Assembly (NCBI RefSeq): GCF_000208745.1
Contig: NC_030859.1
Coordinates: 8,789,306 to 8,853,305, forward strand
From: Theobroma cacao
Taxonomy: Eukaryota; Streptophyta; Magnoliopsida; Malvales; Malvaceae
DNA: 64,000 nt
Direction of reading: 5' to 3'
The stretch's first letter is position 1, and each line of letters begins with the position of its first letter. The notes beneath the pieces are model-generated. The model saw only the letters and a list, made by a program, of their open reading frames with translations. It was not told the DNA's origin and ran no database searches. This document shows positions 33,500 to 45,690 of the stretch, in pieces. The position numbers and the translations under genes were made by a program.

Positions 33500-33896
33500 T
33501 GTGAGACCTCATCCCTTATGGGCTCATAACTACGCATAGACGCAATAACACGGGCTAGGGATAGTTTCGTCATTTCCTCTAAAAAAAAAAAGCTCCCAGA
33601 AGAAGGTTTAATGATATTTCAAGGTCTAAATAGGCATAAGACCGAATAAATAATGTGTAATGATGAAAACACGAAGAAAACTAGAAGTTTCGATAATTTT
33701 CATAATAGGGGTAAAATGGTCATTTTGCACCCCGAGTCAAAATTTTAAGTTGTCGTAAACCCGAGTAGTTTATATCATTGTGGACCTTATCCTAGTGTCA
33801 AAAGAATAAAAAGATTACATAAAGGATTGGATAAGAACAAGTCAACTTGCTAAAGGGCATTTTCGTAATTTCTAAAGGAATTGAATAAGTTTGAGC

Positions 33897-33904
33897 TATA
33901 AATA
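33897..33904 (+). promoter_or_regulatory. Putative TATA box of LTR C4
   Basis: TATAAATA at the same LTR position as in C1. Confidence 0.5.
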
Positions 33905-34740
33905 TCTTCTCCTTCTAGCAGCTTCTTCAATTTTCAGCAGCTTCTTTTTCTTCTTTCTTCCATCTCACGTTGCTTCCATCCTCCATGGAAGCTTGATATG
34001 AAACTTTCACAACTTTCTCTCTCTAGCTCTAATTTTCGTACCTTTGTGCCCTTTTGACTAGAACCCTTGTGCTCTTTCACTCTCTCACTTTAAAACCATC
34101 AAAATGTCCTTGTTCAGCACTTTCTCTCACTAGTTGGAGGTTTAGAGAGAGAAAGAAAGATTTTTCACATTTGTTTGGAAGCTATTGGAAGAGAATTCAA
34201 CTACAATGAAACCTTAAGGTGAGTGATGAACTAGGCTTGGTTTTAAGTTATTGATAATGGCTAGTAATTGAGATTATGAGTTGTTTTATTGTTGAGTTGT
34301 TTACTCATTTTTAGTGTGATTAGAGTAGTGCAAGGAATAGCCATTTGATATAGTTGGAAGCCAATTAGGAATGACTAGTAGAATTTGAATTAGAAACTAG
34401 CTTTTAGAGTGATATTAATGTAAATTGGATTGGTTGTGATGTTGTGTGTGTATAGGTTCCAACAAGGCCTCACATGTCCATTTGGAGTATTAGTTGAGGT
34501 TAGAGTCAAGCAAAAGAAACAACAAGACCGGTGAGTGAACTTGCATTTCAAAGTATTTTTGGGAATGTGAATGTGTTTGCACAAGACATTAAATGATTTT
34601 ATCAAACTTTTCTTAAGAATGGGTCCCCTGGGAACAAGCCCTTGATAAATTATCTTTGTGTTGTGATATGTGGATATTATGGATTCATATACTGCTACAT
34701 TATGTTGATATATATATACGAATAATGTTGTGTAATGTTG

Positions 34741-34830
34741 CTGACCCGGCTATGTGCAAGTAGGAGTGCGCATAAGTCATTGCTGACCCGGCTATGTGCT
34801 AGTAGGAGTGCGTATAAGCCGTTGCATATG
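34741..34830 (+). repeat. Minisatellite in C4, unit about 42 bp
   Basis: 'gacccggctatgtgc' followed by 'aagtaggagtgcgcataag' or 'tagtaggagtgcgtataag' occurs twice in tandem. The same unit is repeated in C6 (48925-49050). Confidence 0.7.
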
Positions 34831-35064
34831 AGCTGATGATGATGGGAGGGTGTGCATGATGATTGATATATATATACACATATATGGTATATGGTTGTAA
34901 TGCATGTGAAATTTTGGCATGTTGAACTTTGGAAATTTTTTAGCATTTCATGTTGAAATTGGCATGATGAATCTTAAGAATGTCCCATTTTCTTGTAAAT
35001 TGAGTTCATTACAACACCAAATGGATTTTTAGTGCAAAAGAGGTCTTTTTTTCACTTAGGTGCC

Positions 35065-35385
35065 CTGCTTCTCACTGCAGCGAGAAACATTCTGTTTTGG
35101 CAGCAGAAAACTCGTTGCAGCGAAAATAAATCTCGCTGTAGCGAGAAACTCTCGAGTTCTGATGCAGTTCCTTCACTTTGATGAAGATTTTGACCACCCT
35201 CCTCTCTGAACTGGGAAACGTGGTAAACATAAAAGTTGTATCCCTTCCTCTTAGCTTTCTAATGGTCAAAAAATCATGTAAATTGGACTTCTGTAGAGGG
35301 AGATAATTCAGAAAAACTGAAACACATGCAAACTGGTACTATTTCTCGCTGTAGCGAGAATGAACTTCGCTGCAGCGAGAAACAT
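35065..35385. repeat. GCTGCAGC palindrome cluster in C4
   Basis: Five copies: tcactgcagcgag (35073), tcgttgcagcg, tcgctgtagcgag, tcgctgtagcgag (35346) and tcgctgcagcgag (35368). All deviations are C-to-T or G-to-A. Confidence 0.8.
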
Positions 35386-36074
35386 TCTGTCCTATATGCT
35401 ACCCTATTCGATTTTTGACATATTTTTCACCCATTTAACTTCATGGATTGATCATGGGTTGTTGCAACACTATGAGGTTATTAATCAAAGTTTGAAATGA
35501 GGTGTTTTTAGTAAGAAATTAAATCAATTGCATTGTTTTTGAAACAAGTGCATCATGATTTCCAAATTCTTCCTATTGATTGCTTGTTCCCTTCTTATGT
35601 TCACTCACTAAGTTTTATACTCACGTTTTTAAACTTCATGTTTTCAGATTTGGAAGACAGTTGGGACCTAGATTGAGTCGCACACATATGCTCGCCTTCT
35701 TGGTAGGTACTATGGCATCTCAGTAGTTGTACCCTCACCCACGGTCACTCAGCTGACGGTCAAGAGTCTTATATTTGTGTACAAGTATAAGTAATGAAGA
35801 CCACTAAGATTCATGTTAAAAATCATATATGTATATTTGATTACTAATGCCACTATAAGGTGGCAAATGAGTGATACTTTGAGATAATGCAAATATGAAT
35901 ATTCGATTGCTATAAATTATTACTGAAACATTCATCATTGAGAACTAAAATATGTTGTTGAGAAATTATGGTTGGAATTAATGATCAGGATTGCATAAAT
36001 AGGCTTACTTGGGCTTATGGGTTATGCCTATTGGGCCCATGCACCGATCATGGCCCGGAATTGGGGCTGTGACA

Positions 36075-36079
36075 ATATT
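36075..36079. other. Target-site duplication ATATT (right) of solo LTR C4
   Basis: Second ATATT copy after TGTGACA. Confidence 0.88.
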
Positions 36080-36260
36080 GCACCAAACTTTTATCATCTT
36101 TAGGATATATGATAAGAGAATGAATTACATTGTAAAACTATACACTGAAAGGTTGTCAAAGAATCCTTGGACTCTTCTAATAATTGGGTGGCCGTGATGC
36201 ATTGCTAGATGCCAATCTTGATCAATGGAATTAAGCCATCAATCAATTTCATTGCCAACA

Positions 36261-36940
36261 TGTTGGGAACCTAATACGTCATAAATAGATTGCATTATGA
36301 ATTAAATTGAGATTGTGATGATTAAGTTGGACACAATCGCATACTAGGCATTTATAATTATAAGGCCTTGATTGCAAAATATAAATAAAATTAATTTTGA
36401 TTTTAATTTCCAAAGACTTAATTAAAAAAGTTTAATTAAGTAATGGGTCCAATATTATAATGTGTTATAATATTGAGGGCTTAATTGTAAAATTAAAGTT
36501 ATTTTGACCTAACTATACAAGTCACATTTTAACTATTTTCTATCTGAGAGACTTTCACAATTGATGAAAACCTAATTTTGTCAGTAAAAGAAAAAAAAGA
36601 GGTTTTCTCTCTTTGCTGTCACTCCTTTTGTGTGAAAAACGAAATTGCTTTTGAAGAAAATTTTAAGAGATGTTCGGGCAACTTGGGAAAAAGAAGAAAA
36701 GGACAACTGTTGTTCTCTTTGCTATCACAAAGTATAGTTAAAAACTCCTTCCTTGTTGAAGGTTTGTGTGCAATCGTGTGTACAATTGTTGGCGGTCAAG
36801 CACTTGATTAGCTATGGTTCTTGTTCCTTGTGGTGTTCATGGGATTGCTTCGAGAATTACCATTGTGATTGCAAAATGACTTGGCAAGATAACTTTTTGA
36901 CTTTTAATTAATTATGGGCTTTTATGTGCTAAATATCACC
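36261..36940 (+). mobile_element. Probable copia-type LTR remnant with 5' leader to about 37440
   Basis: It starts TGTTGGGAACCTAATACG and carries 'ggacacaatcgcatactaggc' and 'tataattataaggcc', phrases typical of plant copia LTRs. The 180 bases before it (36080-36260) look like the untranslated tail of a copia element. After about 36940 comes 'ggtggagccatgatttgg', which could be a damaged tRNA-iMet primer site. The following 480 bases are AT-rich leader-like DNA without coding frames. Confidence 0.5.
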
Positions 36941-38164
36941 AAGGGGTGGAGCCATGATTTGGTTGTTTAATTCAAGTTTTAATGCTTGTTTCACTATGCA
37001 TATTTTGATCATGTCATCCATACACAAACCCATCAGTAATATTAAAGCTTTCCTTGGTTCGATTTTAACACATTTTTATGTCTAATTGTTGTTAATGCTT
37101 TGTTGAAAAGGAATATGAGCTGTTCGAGTTTTGTTCAACACAAAGTAGTAAGTTTTATTTATTCTAATTATTTTGATTTTTGGATAGATTTTAATTGCAA
37201 ATTTTAAACCTTATTTATCATAATATTAGTCTCATTTTAATATCAAAATATTGCAGATTAACAAGTGCATGAGATGCATAAATTAATTTAGCAAATAAAG
37301 ATTCAATCTCATGACATTATGGTGTGATTTAAATGATAGAATCCGATTTTTTTCAGCCATGGTATTGGTTCATTTTCAGCCATAAAAATGAGGTTTAAAG
37401 GTCTTATAAAACATTGGAAATTTAAGGAATCAATATACTATAATACCCCATACCCCACACTTTAAAATGGTGGCTAATGAAGCCTATTAGATGCCAATTG
37501 AGGTTAATTAAGAATGTTTAAGAGCGATGATGTGAAACCTCGACCTCCATAGACACGTAACTAGAAATAGACGTAATAACACGAACTAGGGGTAATTTTG
37601 TCATTTTCTTAGTGAGCCCCTAGAAGTGGGTTTTCTAATATTATTAAGGCGTAAGTAGGCCCAAGGAATAAATGAATGATGTATATAATAATGAAATAAG
37701 TGAAGAAAATAGAAATAATGATGATTTTCATAATAGGGGCAAAATGGTCATTTTGCATATCGAGTCTAAACTTTTAAGTTTTCGTGAACTCGAGTATTTC
37801 TAGACTATTATGGACCTTGTCTCAGTATCAAAGGAGCAAAAAATGTTGAACTAAATGAAAGAAAGAAGGCAAAGTCAATTATCGAATGGTATTTTTGTAA
37901 ATAAATGGAACTTCAATCAACTTTAAGCAAAAATATCTAACTTCCAGCAGCTTCTTCTTCTTCTTCCCATCCCTTCTCTCCATTTCACGTTTTCTCATCT
38001 CCCATGGAAGCCTCCCTTGAAACCTTTATAACTTTCCCTAATTAACTCCATTTCTTATGCTTTTATACACCTTATCATAGGGTTTTTTATACTCTTTTAC
38101 TTCTACACCTTAAGAACCCCCAAAAGTCTTTCCTTAATACTCTCTCTCACTAGCTAGATATTTT

Positions 38165-38188
38165 AGAGAGAGAGAGAGAGAGAGAGAT
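38165..38188 (+). repeat. (AG)n microsatellite
   Basis: About 11 AG units in the leader of C5, at the site where other C copies have 'agagagagaaagagag'. Confidence 0.85.
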
Positions 38189-38570
38189 TTTCCATAATAG
38201 CTTGAAAACTCTTGGAAAGGAATTCAAATTACACATCCACCAAGGTTCCAACGAGACCCCACCTCACCCTTTGCAGCAATAATCGAAGTTGAAATTGATC
38301 AAGGAATCAACAAAGAGGTGAGTGAACTTACATTTCAAAATGTTTTGGGAAGGGCATACATGTTTAAATGAATCATTTGAAAATTTTACTTGTTTTTGCT
38401 TTAAAAATGCCCAGGAACAAGCCCTTGATGAGATGTTTTTACATTGTGAAATGTGCAATGTGTCTAGCTTATGTGTTCTATATTATGTTGACATGCATGT
38501 TATGCATTGAAAGATACTATTGTGTGACATTGTAACCGTGCGTGTGCAATGTGGGAGTGCACATGCTAGT

Positions 38571-38593
38571 AATGATGATGATGATGATGATGA
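38571..38593 (+). repeat. (ATG)n microsatellite
   Basis: About 8 ATG units between minisatellite variants in C5. Confidence 0.85.
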
Positions 38594-38834
38594 TATTGTA
38601 GTGTGCGATGTGAGAGTGCACACGATGATTCTAGCTATGTGTGGTGTGGGAGTGCACATGAGCTGGGTGAGGGAAAAATTGCATACATGTTTGTATATGT
38701 TATGGAAAGGTTATGAAAATAATATGTGATTGTATTGAATGTTGCATGTTAAAATTGCCAAATGCTTTCAATTGATTTTCATTACAGCAAAAATGGATTT
38801 TCATTGTAACTAGAATCCTTTTAACTTAACTGCC

Positions 38835-39085
38835 CTGTTTCTCGCTGCAGCGAAATTACATCCTCGTTGCAGTGAGAAACTTTCGAGTGTTGGGGGCTTG
38901 AACTGGTCCTGGTTTTCGCATTCTCACTACAGCGAGAAACTCTCGGATGGTTCACTTAATATGTGCTTTGAATTTCGCTGCAGTGAGAAACTCTCGAAAG
39001 ATTCAAAAATTTCTTTGCTGGAATTTCGCTGTAGCGAAAATTCATTCTTGCTGCAGTGACCTTTTCGCTATAGCGAGATTCACTC
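38835..39085. repeat. GCTGCAGC palindrome cluster in C5
   Basis: Seven copies: tcgctgcagcga (38842), tcgttgcagtgag, tcactacagcgag, tcgctgcagtgag, tcgctgtagcga, ttgctgcagtga and tcgctatagcgag. Confidence 0.8.
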
Positions 39086-39524
39086 TGCCATGCTTGCCTT
39101 GCTTGAGCCCTACACTCAACAATCAAGGGTTAAATTGAGGGGTTTTAACAAGTAATTAAGCTAAATTGCATTGTTTTCAACATAAATGCATCATGTTTTC
39201 TAAAACTTTCCGTATTACTTGCTTATTCCCTTCCTATGTTCACTCACTGGGTTTATACTCACTCTTTCAACTTCATGTTTCAAATTTGGAGGTAGTTGGG
39301 GCCTAGGTCGAAGAGTCCAGTTGAATTCGCCATTTTGTAAGTACCATGACATCCAGTCGTAGTACCCAAGCCCAGATTCACTTCGCTAATAGTCAAAGGT
39401 TCTTGCGTATGTATATAGTTACTTAAATGTAAACTATGAGATTGTTGTGCACTCTATATGTTTGATTTGATTAATCATGTCGTTTAGGGTTGACAAATGG
39501 TAACCCTATCTTCGGAACGTTTTA

Positions 39525-39549
39525 TATATATATATATATATATATATTT
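39525..39549 (+). repeat. (TA)n microsatellite
   Basis: About 12 uninterrupted TA units in the 3' part of C5. Confidence 0.9.
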
Positions 39550-39692
39550 GATTATCACAGTATCATTTCATAAGAACAATTATTAGAAACTTTGAGTTTT
39601 AGATCTTAAAGAAAGAGAGGCTTGCTTGGGCTTGGTGGGCTATGACCATTGGGCCCTTGCGCCAATCATGGCCCAAAATTTGGGCTATGACA

Positions 39693-40047
39693 ACGAGTTG
39701 GGGCGTTGCTAGGACTTGTACATTCAGATGTATGTTATCCTATGAATACTAGTGCTAGAGGAGGATGCTCCTACTTCATCATTTTCATAGATGACCATTC
39801 TTGCTATGGTTATGTGTATTTGATGAGATATACATATGAATCCTTTAAAAAGTTCAAAGAATACAAAGTAGAGGTTAAGAAACAAATTGGGAAGAGCATT
39901 CTCACTCTTAGATCTGATCAAGGAAAAGAATATCTTAGCCAAGAGTTTCAAGATTATCTAAAAAAGAATGGGGTTTTTGCACAATGGACTCCTCCAAGGA
40001 CTCCTGAGCACAATGGGTGTCTGAAAGAAGGAATTGAACATTGTTGG
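39693..40047 (+). pseudogene. pol: Ty1/copia integrase core fragment
   Basis: The plus-strand frame reads LGLVHSDVCYPM (first catalytic Asp), then GGCSYFIIFIDDHSCYGYVY, LTLRSDQGKEYLSQEFQDYL (second Asp) and WTPPRTPEHNG, stopping just around the position of the catalytic Glu (frameshifted). It is cut on the left by LTR C5 and on the right by a family A LTR at 40048. It looks less decayed than the copia at 59193-63176. The fragment at 8691-9832 starts almost where this one stops. Confidence 0.85.
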
Positions 40048-41932
40048 TGTCACATCCCATTTTATGGAGGGATCATGATCGGTGCATTGACCAACATAGG
40101 TATAGCCCACTAGGCCCAAGCAAGCCTCTCAACCTCAATCAATCTTCAATCACATATATGCATAAATAAATGTAAATATAAACATCCATGCATAAATGTA
40201 AGTACACGATTATGGACTTCTTAAAATAAAAGGTGTGCACGCTTCATTCATATAATATGTACCCAGTACATTCAATATAGAAACTATAAAGTTATCCCAG
40301 ATGCTCATATAGGCTCGCAGGCTGTTATTCATAACATTCGCATAATCTCATGAAAATAAACTTTCATTCCATGGCCCACCATTCATAATATTTTTATAGC
40401 AACATAAAAGCAACTTGCCACTTAATGGCTTAACCTTTGAGTGCAATAGTTATTTAAAAACAAAATAAATACGGACTCGTCAGTGAAACATGACATGACC
40501 TCTAGGCTGCAAGGGCTGCTAGATCACAATCGAAAGAGGAACGGATCACATCTTTGTGACATTAGCTGTTATCATGAGTGCCATCACTGATCTACAAGAA
40601 AAATAAATGGGAAAAAATAGCGTGAGTCACAAAAACTCCGTGAATGGATACGAGAATAGGACCAACCAGGGGATAAGAGTGTTTCGTAAACATGCAATAT
40701 TAAACACATATAAGTGATAATCTTTCTTCATTTCTAGAAAAATCATGAAGCATTTTGAATAAACATCATTCATGCAATAATGCATGGAAATCAACTTAGT
40801 ATAAACCTTTGGAATTCTTTTATCTTTGAAATTTTCATTAAAATTCACTAAGGCAACCTTTTTGCAATGAATCTATCAATACATTCTCGAATGTATCGAT
40901 ACTTTCAAGAATCTATCGATACATTTGTGAAGTGCATCGATACATTTCACATAGAAAGCCTCTTGAAGCATTATATTTAGAATCTATCAATACATATTCC
41001 ATATGTATCAATACTTTGAGCATAAAACCCAATTTTTTAGGTAAAATTTAGCATTTTTGCCATTCTGTAAGTTCATTTATCTCTTGGGACTATCCCTAAG
41101 GCTCAAATCATTCCCCAAGCATGTTCTCGTATGGACATGGAGTATAAATCATAAATAATGCTCAAATGAACTTAGCATACAACATATCAAAAACATAACA
41201 ATTATAATCATTCCATTAACATTAAACTCATAGATTGTGATGGTTTGACCCCCATCAACCTTGGGCCAGCAATGTAAATCTCCATTGCACTTTAGGTGTT
41301 TATGATGCATCATAGGAGTAATGTCATCACTTGCACCCAGTGAGAGTGGAATCAATCACACTCATTGAGTTCTTATACTTATAGCGTTTGGTATGTGGAA
41401 TATCCATTACGTATATGCTTACTCATCTCATAAGGTATATGAAATTTTACAACATATACGCACCTCATGGCATTCCTCACTCTTACTCAATTGTCTCATG
41501 TAATATGTGAAACATACATAATATACATAATCTCATGGCATTTATCATGCTTCCTCATTCATCTTATGCAGCATATGGAATATACATCATATACATAAAC
41601 GTATCAATCTTAGATGGAATAAAACATTATGCAATCCATCATGCATCCCATGCTTAAACATAACAAGCTTTTACATCATAATGTTCATACATAAATATAA
41701 ATAATTTCTCATACCCACACTAGTCCGAAGATCGAAGTAATTGAGTGTTATAAACAATAAGGTGTATGTCCCTCTTTGTTGAAAACTAATACATAACATA
41801 TTTATATATAGTAGATTGAAAACCCTTTTCAAAATGTTTTTCAGATCCACAATCTCATTTTTCATTTCACAAATATTTGCAAAAAATCATATTTGTTAAT
41901 CAACCTTAAATCATGCTTCAACTTTACATATC
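40048..41932 (-). mobile_element. Family A LTR piece (3' portion)
   Basis: It begins TGTCACATCCC on the plus strand (the LTR end in element orientation) and is colinear with 47098-47700 and with 4380-6100. It breaks off at 41932 where a 41-bp tandem repeat starts, so the LTR start is missing. It contains a TGTATCGATACA-type cluster at 40865-41030. Confidence 0.7.
40865..41030. repeat. TGTATCGATACA-type cluster
   Basis: Six copies: tctatcaatac, tgtatcgatac, tctatcgatac, gcatcgatac, tctatcaatac and tgtatcaatac, in the family A LTR piece. Confidence 0.7.
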
Positions 41933-42089
41933 AACTACCACAAAACCAAATCAAGGGTTGGACCATGTTAACTACCAAACAAAGTCATATTAAAGGGGTA
42001 GGACCATGTTAACTACCAAACAAAGTCATATTAAAGGGGTAGGACCATGTCAACTACCAACGAAACCAAATCAAGGGATAGGACCATGC
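41933..42089 (+). repeat. Tandem repeat, four units of 37-41 bp
   Basis: Units 41933-41969, 41970-42010, 42011-42051 and 42052-42089 all start 'aactacca' and end 'ggaccatg'. The two middle units are identical except at the last base. The outer units are a different, shorter type ('ccaaatcaaggg'). Confidence 0.9.
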
Positions 42090-42854
42090 ATTACCTAGTC
42101 AAGCTAAGCATTGTGCATAATGGCTAGTGTCTACTATCACTAGCTACAAGTCCATAACTCAAGTAAGCTCCATTGAACATTTTTATGTTATGATTCCAAA
42201 TATCCAAACATTCATTTACAAATGAATAGATAAATCCAGTTGCCATCCAAGAAAAAAGATTCAAATAAAATAAATGCAAGTGTACAAGGTTCATCTCAAG
42301 CAAGTATATTGTCGATCATCAACTAGTCTTACACAAACATAGATTTTCTTAGAGGTATCAAGCACTTGAAGGGCTTGTTCCCTAAGCTCAAAACTAAATA
42401 CATAATAACATATTTACATACCATATCTAGCTTTCTTAAAACAAGTTTGAAACCTTTTTTTCACATCACAAAGTTCACCAAATACGTTTTTATGCGACGT
42501 TGTAGAATAGGCATGCTTAATTATACTAAAATAATTAAAGGCACCGCATCTACCCACCTCTTAAAGCGTACTTTTTCTTTTGGGTACCTTTCATCGAAAG
42601 CTTAGCTTCTATAACAAGCTCAAATTACTCCAATAGTACTTAAAAATGATATTTGATCATCAATACTCTCAATGCCCCAATAAAATGGTATTTAATCATC
42701 AATATTCTTAAACACCCCTACTAATTTTAGAATACTTCAAATAGTAACTTTTAACCCTATTTAATTTTCACTTATGTCCAATTATTTCCACCAAACTTTC
42801 TTCTAGACCTCATACCCATTAAGTAAACAACTTATTTTACCTATTTTTCTCCCT
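42090..42854 (-). repeat. Non-coding LTR-like sequence, unassigned
   Basis: Part of it (42360-42490: 'cttgttccctaagctc', 'acataataacatatttac', 'cacatcacaaa') resembles family A LTR sequence at 5920-6020, but the rest does not match. No coding frame. Confidence 0.4.
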
Positions 42855-43590
42855 GGTGAGCTTCTAGTTGAGAGATCTAGCCAAATATTTAAAATAAAAA
42901 AAAATTTCAAGCTTTTAGAGAAAAACATAAAATCCATCAAAATAAAGCTTTTTGGGAGTGAAAATCCTTACCTCTAGCCCTTAGAATCCAATATTTGTTG
43001 ATGGAGTTTGAAGGTTTTGAAAGGTAAGAAATTTGAGAGACAATGGGTTAGAGAACATAGGAAAATCTGAGAAATGAAGTAAGTTTCGGTTCCAAGGCTT
43101 TTAAACCCCGTTTTAAGCTGACGGGGCAACTTATGTTTGACTATGGAGAGGCTATAGTTGATCTTGGACTAGTAGGTTTGATATTCTATCCATTTCCCTG
43201 TCACAAGATCGGCTCCATAGAAGGTTTATTATTGATCCTGGACCGAAATATCCATTTTTGCTTAATTTTCCTTCATAAGATTGACTATAAGAGGTCCATA
43301 ATCGATCATGGACTAGTAGGTTGGCATTTCCTCCATTTTTCCATCCTAAGATAGACTATAAAGGGTTTATAGTCAATCCTTGGCTAGAACCCTTAACTCC
43401 TCCTACTTTTTACTTCACAAGATCGACCCTTTACGCATTGAGATCGACTTCCAAAGTCCAAACTTGTGAAAATTGTTTCTTTTAAGGTCGAATCTCATTC
43501 TAAATCTCTCCCACAACCATTATGACCTTTATTTATAAATTTTTCAAGGATGAAATTGAGTTTTTAGTCAATAAAAGTATTTCTTAACCT
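42855..43590 (-). repeat. LTR-like non-coding block with GATCGACTATA-type motifs, element A2 side
   Basis: It is colinear with 575-1330. GATCGACTATA-like motifs and their complements occur at about 43136-43440, for example 'ttgactataagaggtccataatcgatc'. It is joined to RNase H of A2 at the same base context as in A1, so the missing integrase is a shared defect. Confidence 0.5.
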
Positions 43591-45012
43591 CACCAAGTTA
43601 ATTGTCCACGTGACAAAATTTATGGGTTTCACAAACTCCACCCATTGACGTTGCCTAAGGTTGACATCTCTGCGCTCAAAGATATACTTAAGGCTTTTGT
43701 GATCTGTATATATCTCACATGTCTCACCATATAAGTAATGTCTATTTCTTCAAGGTAAATAATATAGTAGCCATATCTAAATCATGAATGGGGTAATTTT
43801 GCTCATGCCTCTTGAGCTGCCTCGATGCATACGTAATCACGCTGCCATGTTGCATCAACACACATCCAAGTCCTACTCGTGATGCATCGTAATAAACCAT
43901 GTAACCCCTAGAACGATAAGGTAAACTTAATATTGGAGTTGTGGTGAGACATGTCTTGAGCTTCCCAAAGCTCTCCTCACACATGTCTATCCATATAAAC
44001 TTAGCACTCTTTCATGTTAACCTAGTCATGGGAGTTGTGATCTTGGAGAAGTCCTTAACAAATCTCTTATAATATCTAGTAATTCTTAGCAAACTCTGAA
44101 TCTCAATGATTGAAGTAAGCCTTGGCCATTTTTTCACAACCTCAATCTTCTTTAGGTCCGCCATTACACTATCCTTAGATACTATGTGGCTTATGAAGCT
44201 AACACTATCAAACTAAAACTCGCACTTAGAGAACTTGGCTTACAACACATGCTCTCTCAAAGTTTAGAACGTTATCTTCAAATGCTACTTATGCTTATCT
44301 CTACTTCTCAAGTATACTAATATATCATCAATAAAAACCACCATAAACTTATCCATATATGGCTTGAATACTTAATTCATCATTGTCCATAAAAGCGGTT
44401 AGGGTATTCTTAGGCCCAAATGACATCACTAGAAACTCATAATGCCTGTACCTAGTACGAAAGGTGGTCCAAGGCACAACCTTTTGCCTAATCCTCAATT
44501 GATGGTAGCCTGACCTCAAGTCAATCTTGGAAAAGCATTTTGCTCCTTGGAGCTGATCAAACAAGTCATCAATGCTTAGTCAAGGACATTTATTCTTCAT
44601 TGTTCCTTTGTTCAATTCCTATAATCTATTCACAATCTTATTGACCCATCTTTCTTTTCACGAATAACATCAGTGCACCCCATGGTGACACGCTAGGATG
44701 AATGAAGCCTTTGTCTAATAAGTCGTCTAGGTGATCCTTGAGCTCTCTAAGCTCTACTGGTGCCATCCAGTACAATGGTATAGGTATTTGACCCGTACCC
44801 TATACCAAGTCAATGTAAAACTCTATATCTCTATCTAGAGGTAAACTTGGCAACTCCTCGAGAAACACATCGATGAAATCTCTCACAACTAGCACGTCAA
44901 CAATATCGCCCACCACCATTTGGGTGTCCTTAACTAGAGCCAAGAACCCTTGACATTCATGACTGATCAACCTCATAGCATTCATGGCTAAAACTATGCT
45001 ACTCAACATCAC
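43591..45012 (-). pseudogene. pol: Ty3/gypsy reverse transcriptase-RNase H, element A2
   Basis: The minus-strand frames contain VRDFIDVFLEELPSLPLDRD (about 44880), [16 protein letters not shown] with the first RT aspartate (about 44510-44550), YEFLVMSFG (about 44430), intact FIDD at 44324-44335 and RNase H ([20 protein letters not shown], about 43830-43900; [17 protein letters not shown]). RNase H continues to about 43600, then the LTR-like block follows and no integrase is found. Stops and frameshifts separate the pieces. Unlike A1, the RT catalytic Asp pair is kept. Confidence 0.88.
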
Positions 45013-45119
45013 TCAATGGTCCCCTTAAATGCTAAGAGTTCATCTCTTGGATAGTTAAAATGTACCACCTTGTAAAGGCAATTACGCTCGCATAATTGGG
45101 TGATAACTAATCCATACCC

Positions 45120-45690
45120 AATATCACGTTGAACTTCAACATATCCAATAATAACAAATTTGCCAAGGTGTCTTTACTTCAACCTAGACCACTCAACCTC
45201 TATACTCATAACTTGCTACGAACACCTCTCTCAAGGGTGTGGTAACAACCAAATTTTGCTCCTTCTTGGAGCGCTCTACACCTTATCTAGATGCAAAGTA
45301 TAGGATAATAAAAGAATGCATAGCACCAAGGTCATACAATGCACATGCATTAATAGAACAAATAGGTAGAATACTTATAACAACTGCATTTGATGTCTTT
45401 ACATCATGGGGAGTCAAGGGATAAACTTTAGCCTGTCCACAACCAACAATACTCTATGTACCAAATCTAGTCCTTGGAGCTTTACCTTAAGTGGCCGTAC
45501 CAATACCTTTGCCTCTTCCTTTTTTAGTGCCTCTAATAAGCTGTATAATAATATGTAGGGATGGTAAAGCTAGCTAAGTGTGTCCTTGAGTAACTTCTTG
45601 AGATGAATGGCTCAAAAGAGACTTTTTAGCATAGTGCCCAAATTATCCACAAGTATAACATGAAGTCAAATCCCTCATGCACTACTCTCT
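45120..45690 (-). pseudogene. pol: Gypsy gag zinc knuckle and protease, element A2
   Basis: The minus strand shows CYTC and FGHYAKKS (about 45620-45665; zinc knuckle with the same lost last Cys as A1) and the protease region ALYDLGAMHSFI (about 45310-45345). The DLGA at the active site is shared with A1. It retains about 115 bases between knuckle and protease that A1 lost. Confidence 0.75.

Larger units (their letters stand above)
33500..36074 (+). mobile_element. Solo LTR C4, 2575 bp
   Basis: It has ends TGTGAGACCTC ... GGCTGTGACA and a perfect ATATT TSD. It contains 'ggggtaaaatggtcattttgc' (33709), TATAAATA (33897), a two-unit 'gacccggctatgtgc' minisatellite (34741-34830) and a smaller GCTGCAGC cluster (35065-35385). 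It is non-coding. It inserted into DNA that resembles a copia 3' end. Confidence 0.88.
37531..39692 (+). mobile_element. Family C LTR copy C5, 2162 bp, no matching TSD
   Basis: It starts TGTGAAACCTCGACC and ends GGGCTATGACA. Flanks GATGA and ACGAG do not match, so it may be a recombinant between two insertions. It has 'ggggcaaaatggtcattttgc' (37736), an (AG)n run, an ATG repeat, a short GCTGCAGC cluster and a (TA)n run near the end. It is shorter than C1 and C4 because part of the 5' leader is missing. The 3' flank is copia integrase; the 5' flank is not recognisably copia. Confidence 0.8.

Noticed and set aside
36578..36811. 77-aa open frame as a possible small host gene
   Set aside because: It lies inside a copia-type LTR, has no recognisable domain and no supporting context.
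41933..42089. Possible CRISPR-like array
   Set aside because: Only four units without unique spacers, in a plant retrotransposon context. It is an ordinary tandem repeat. The GCTGCAGC clusters also lack constant repeat-spacer geometry.
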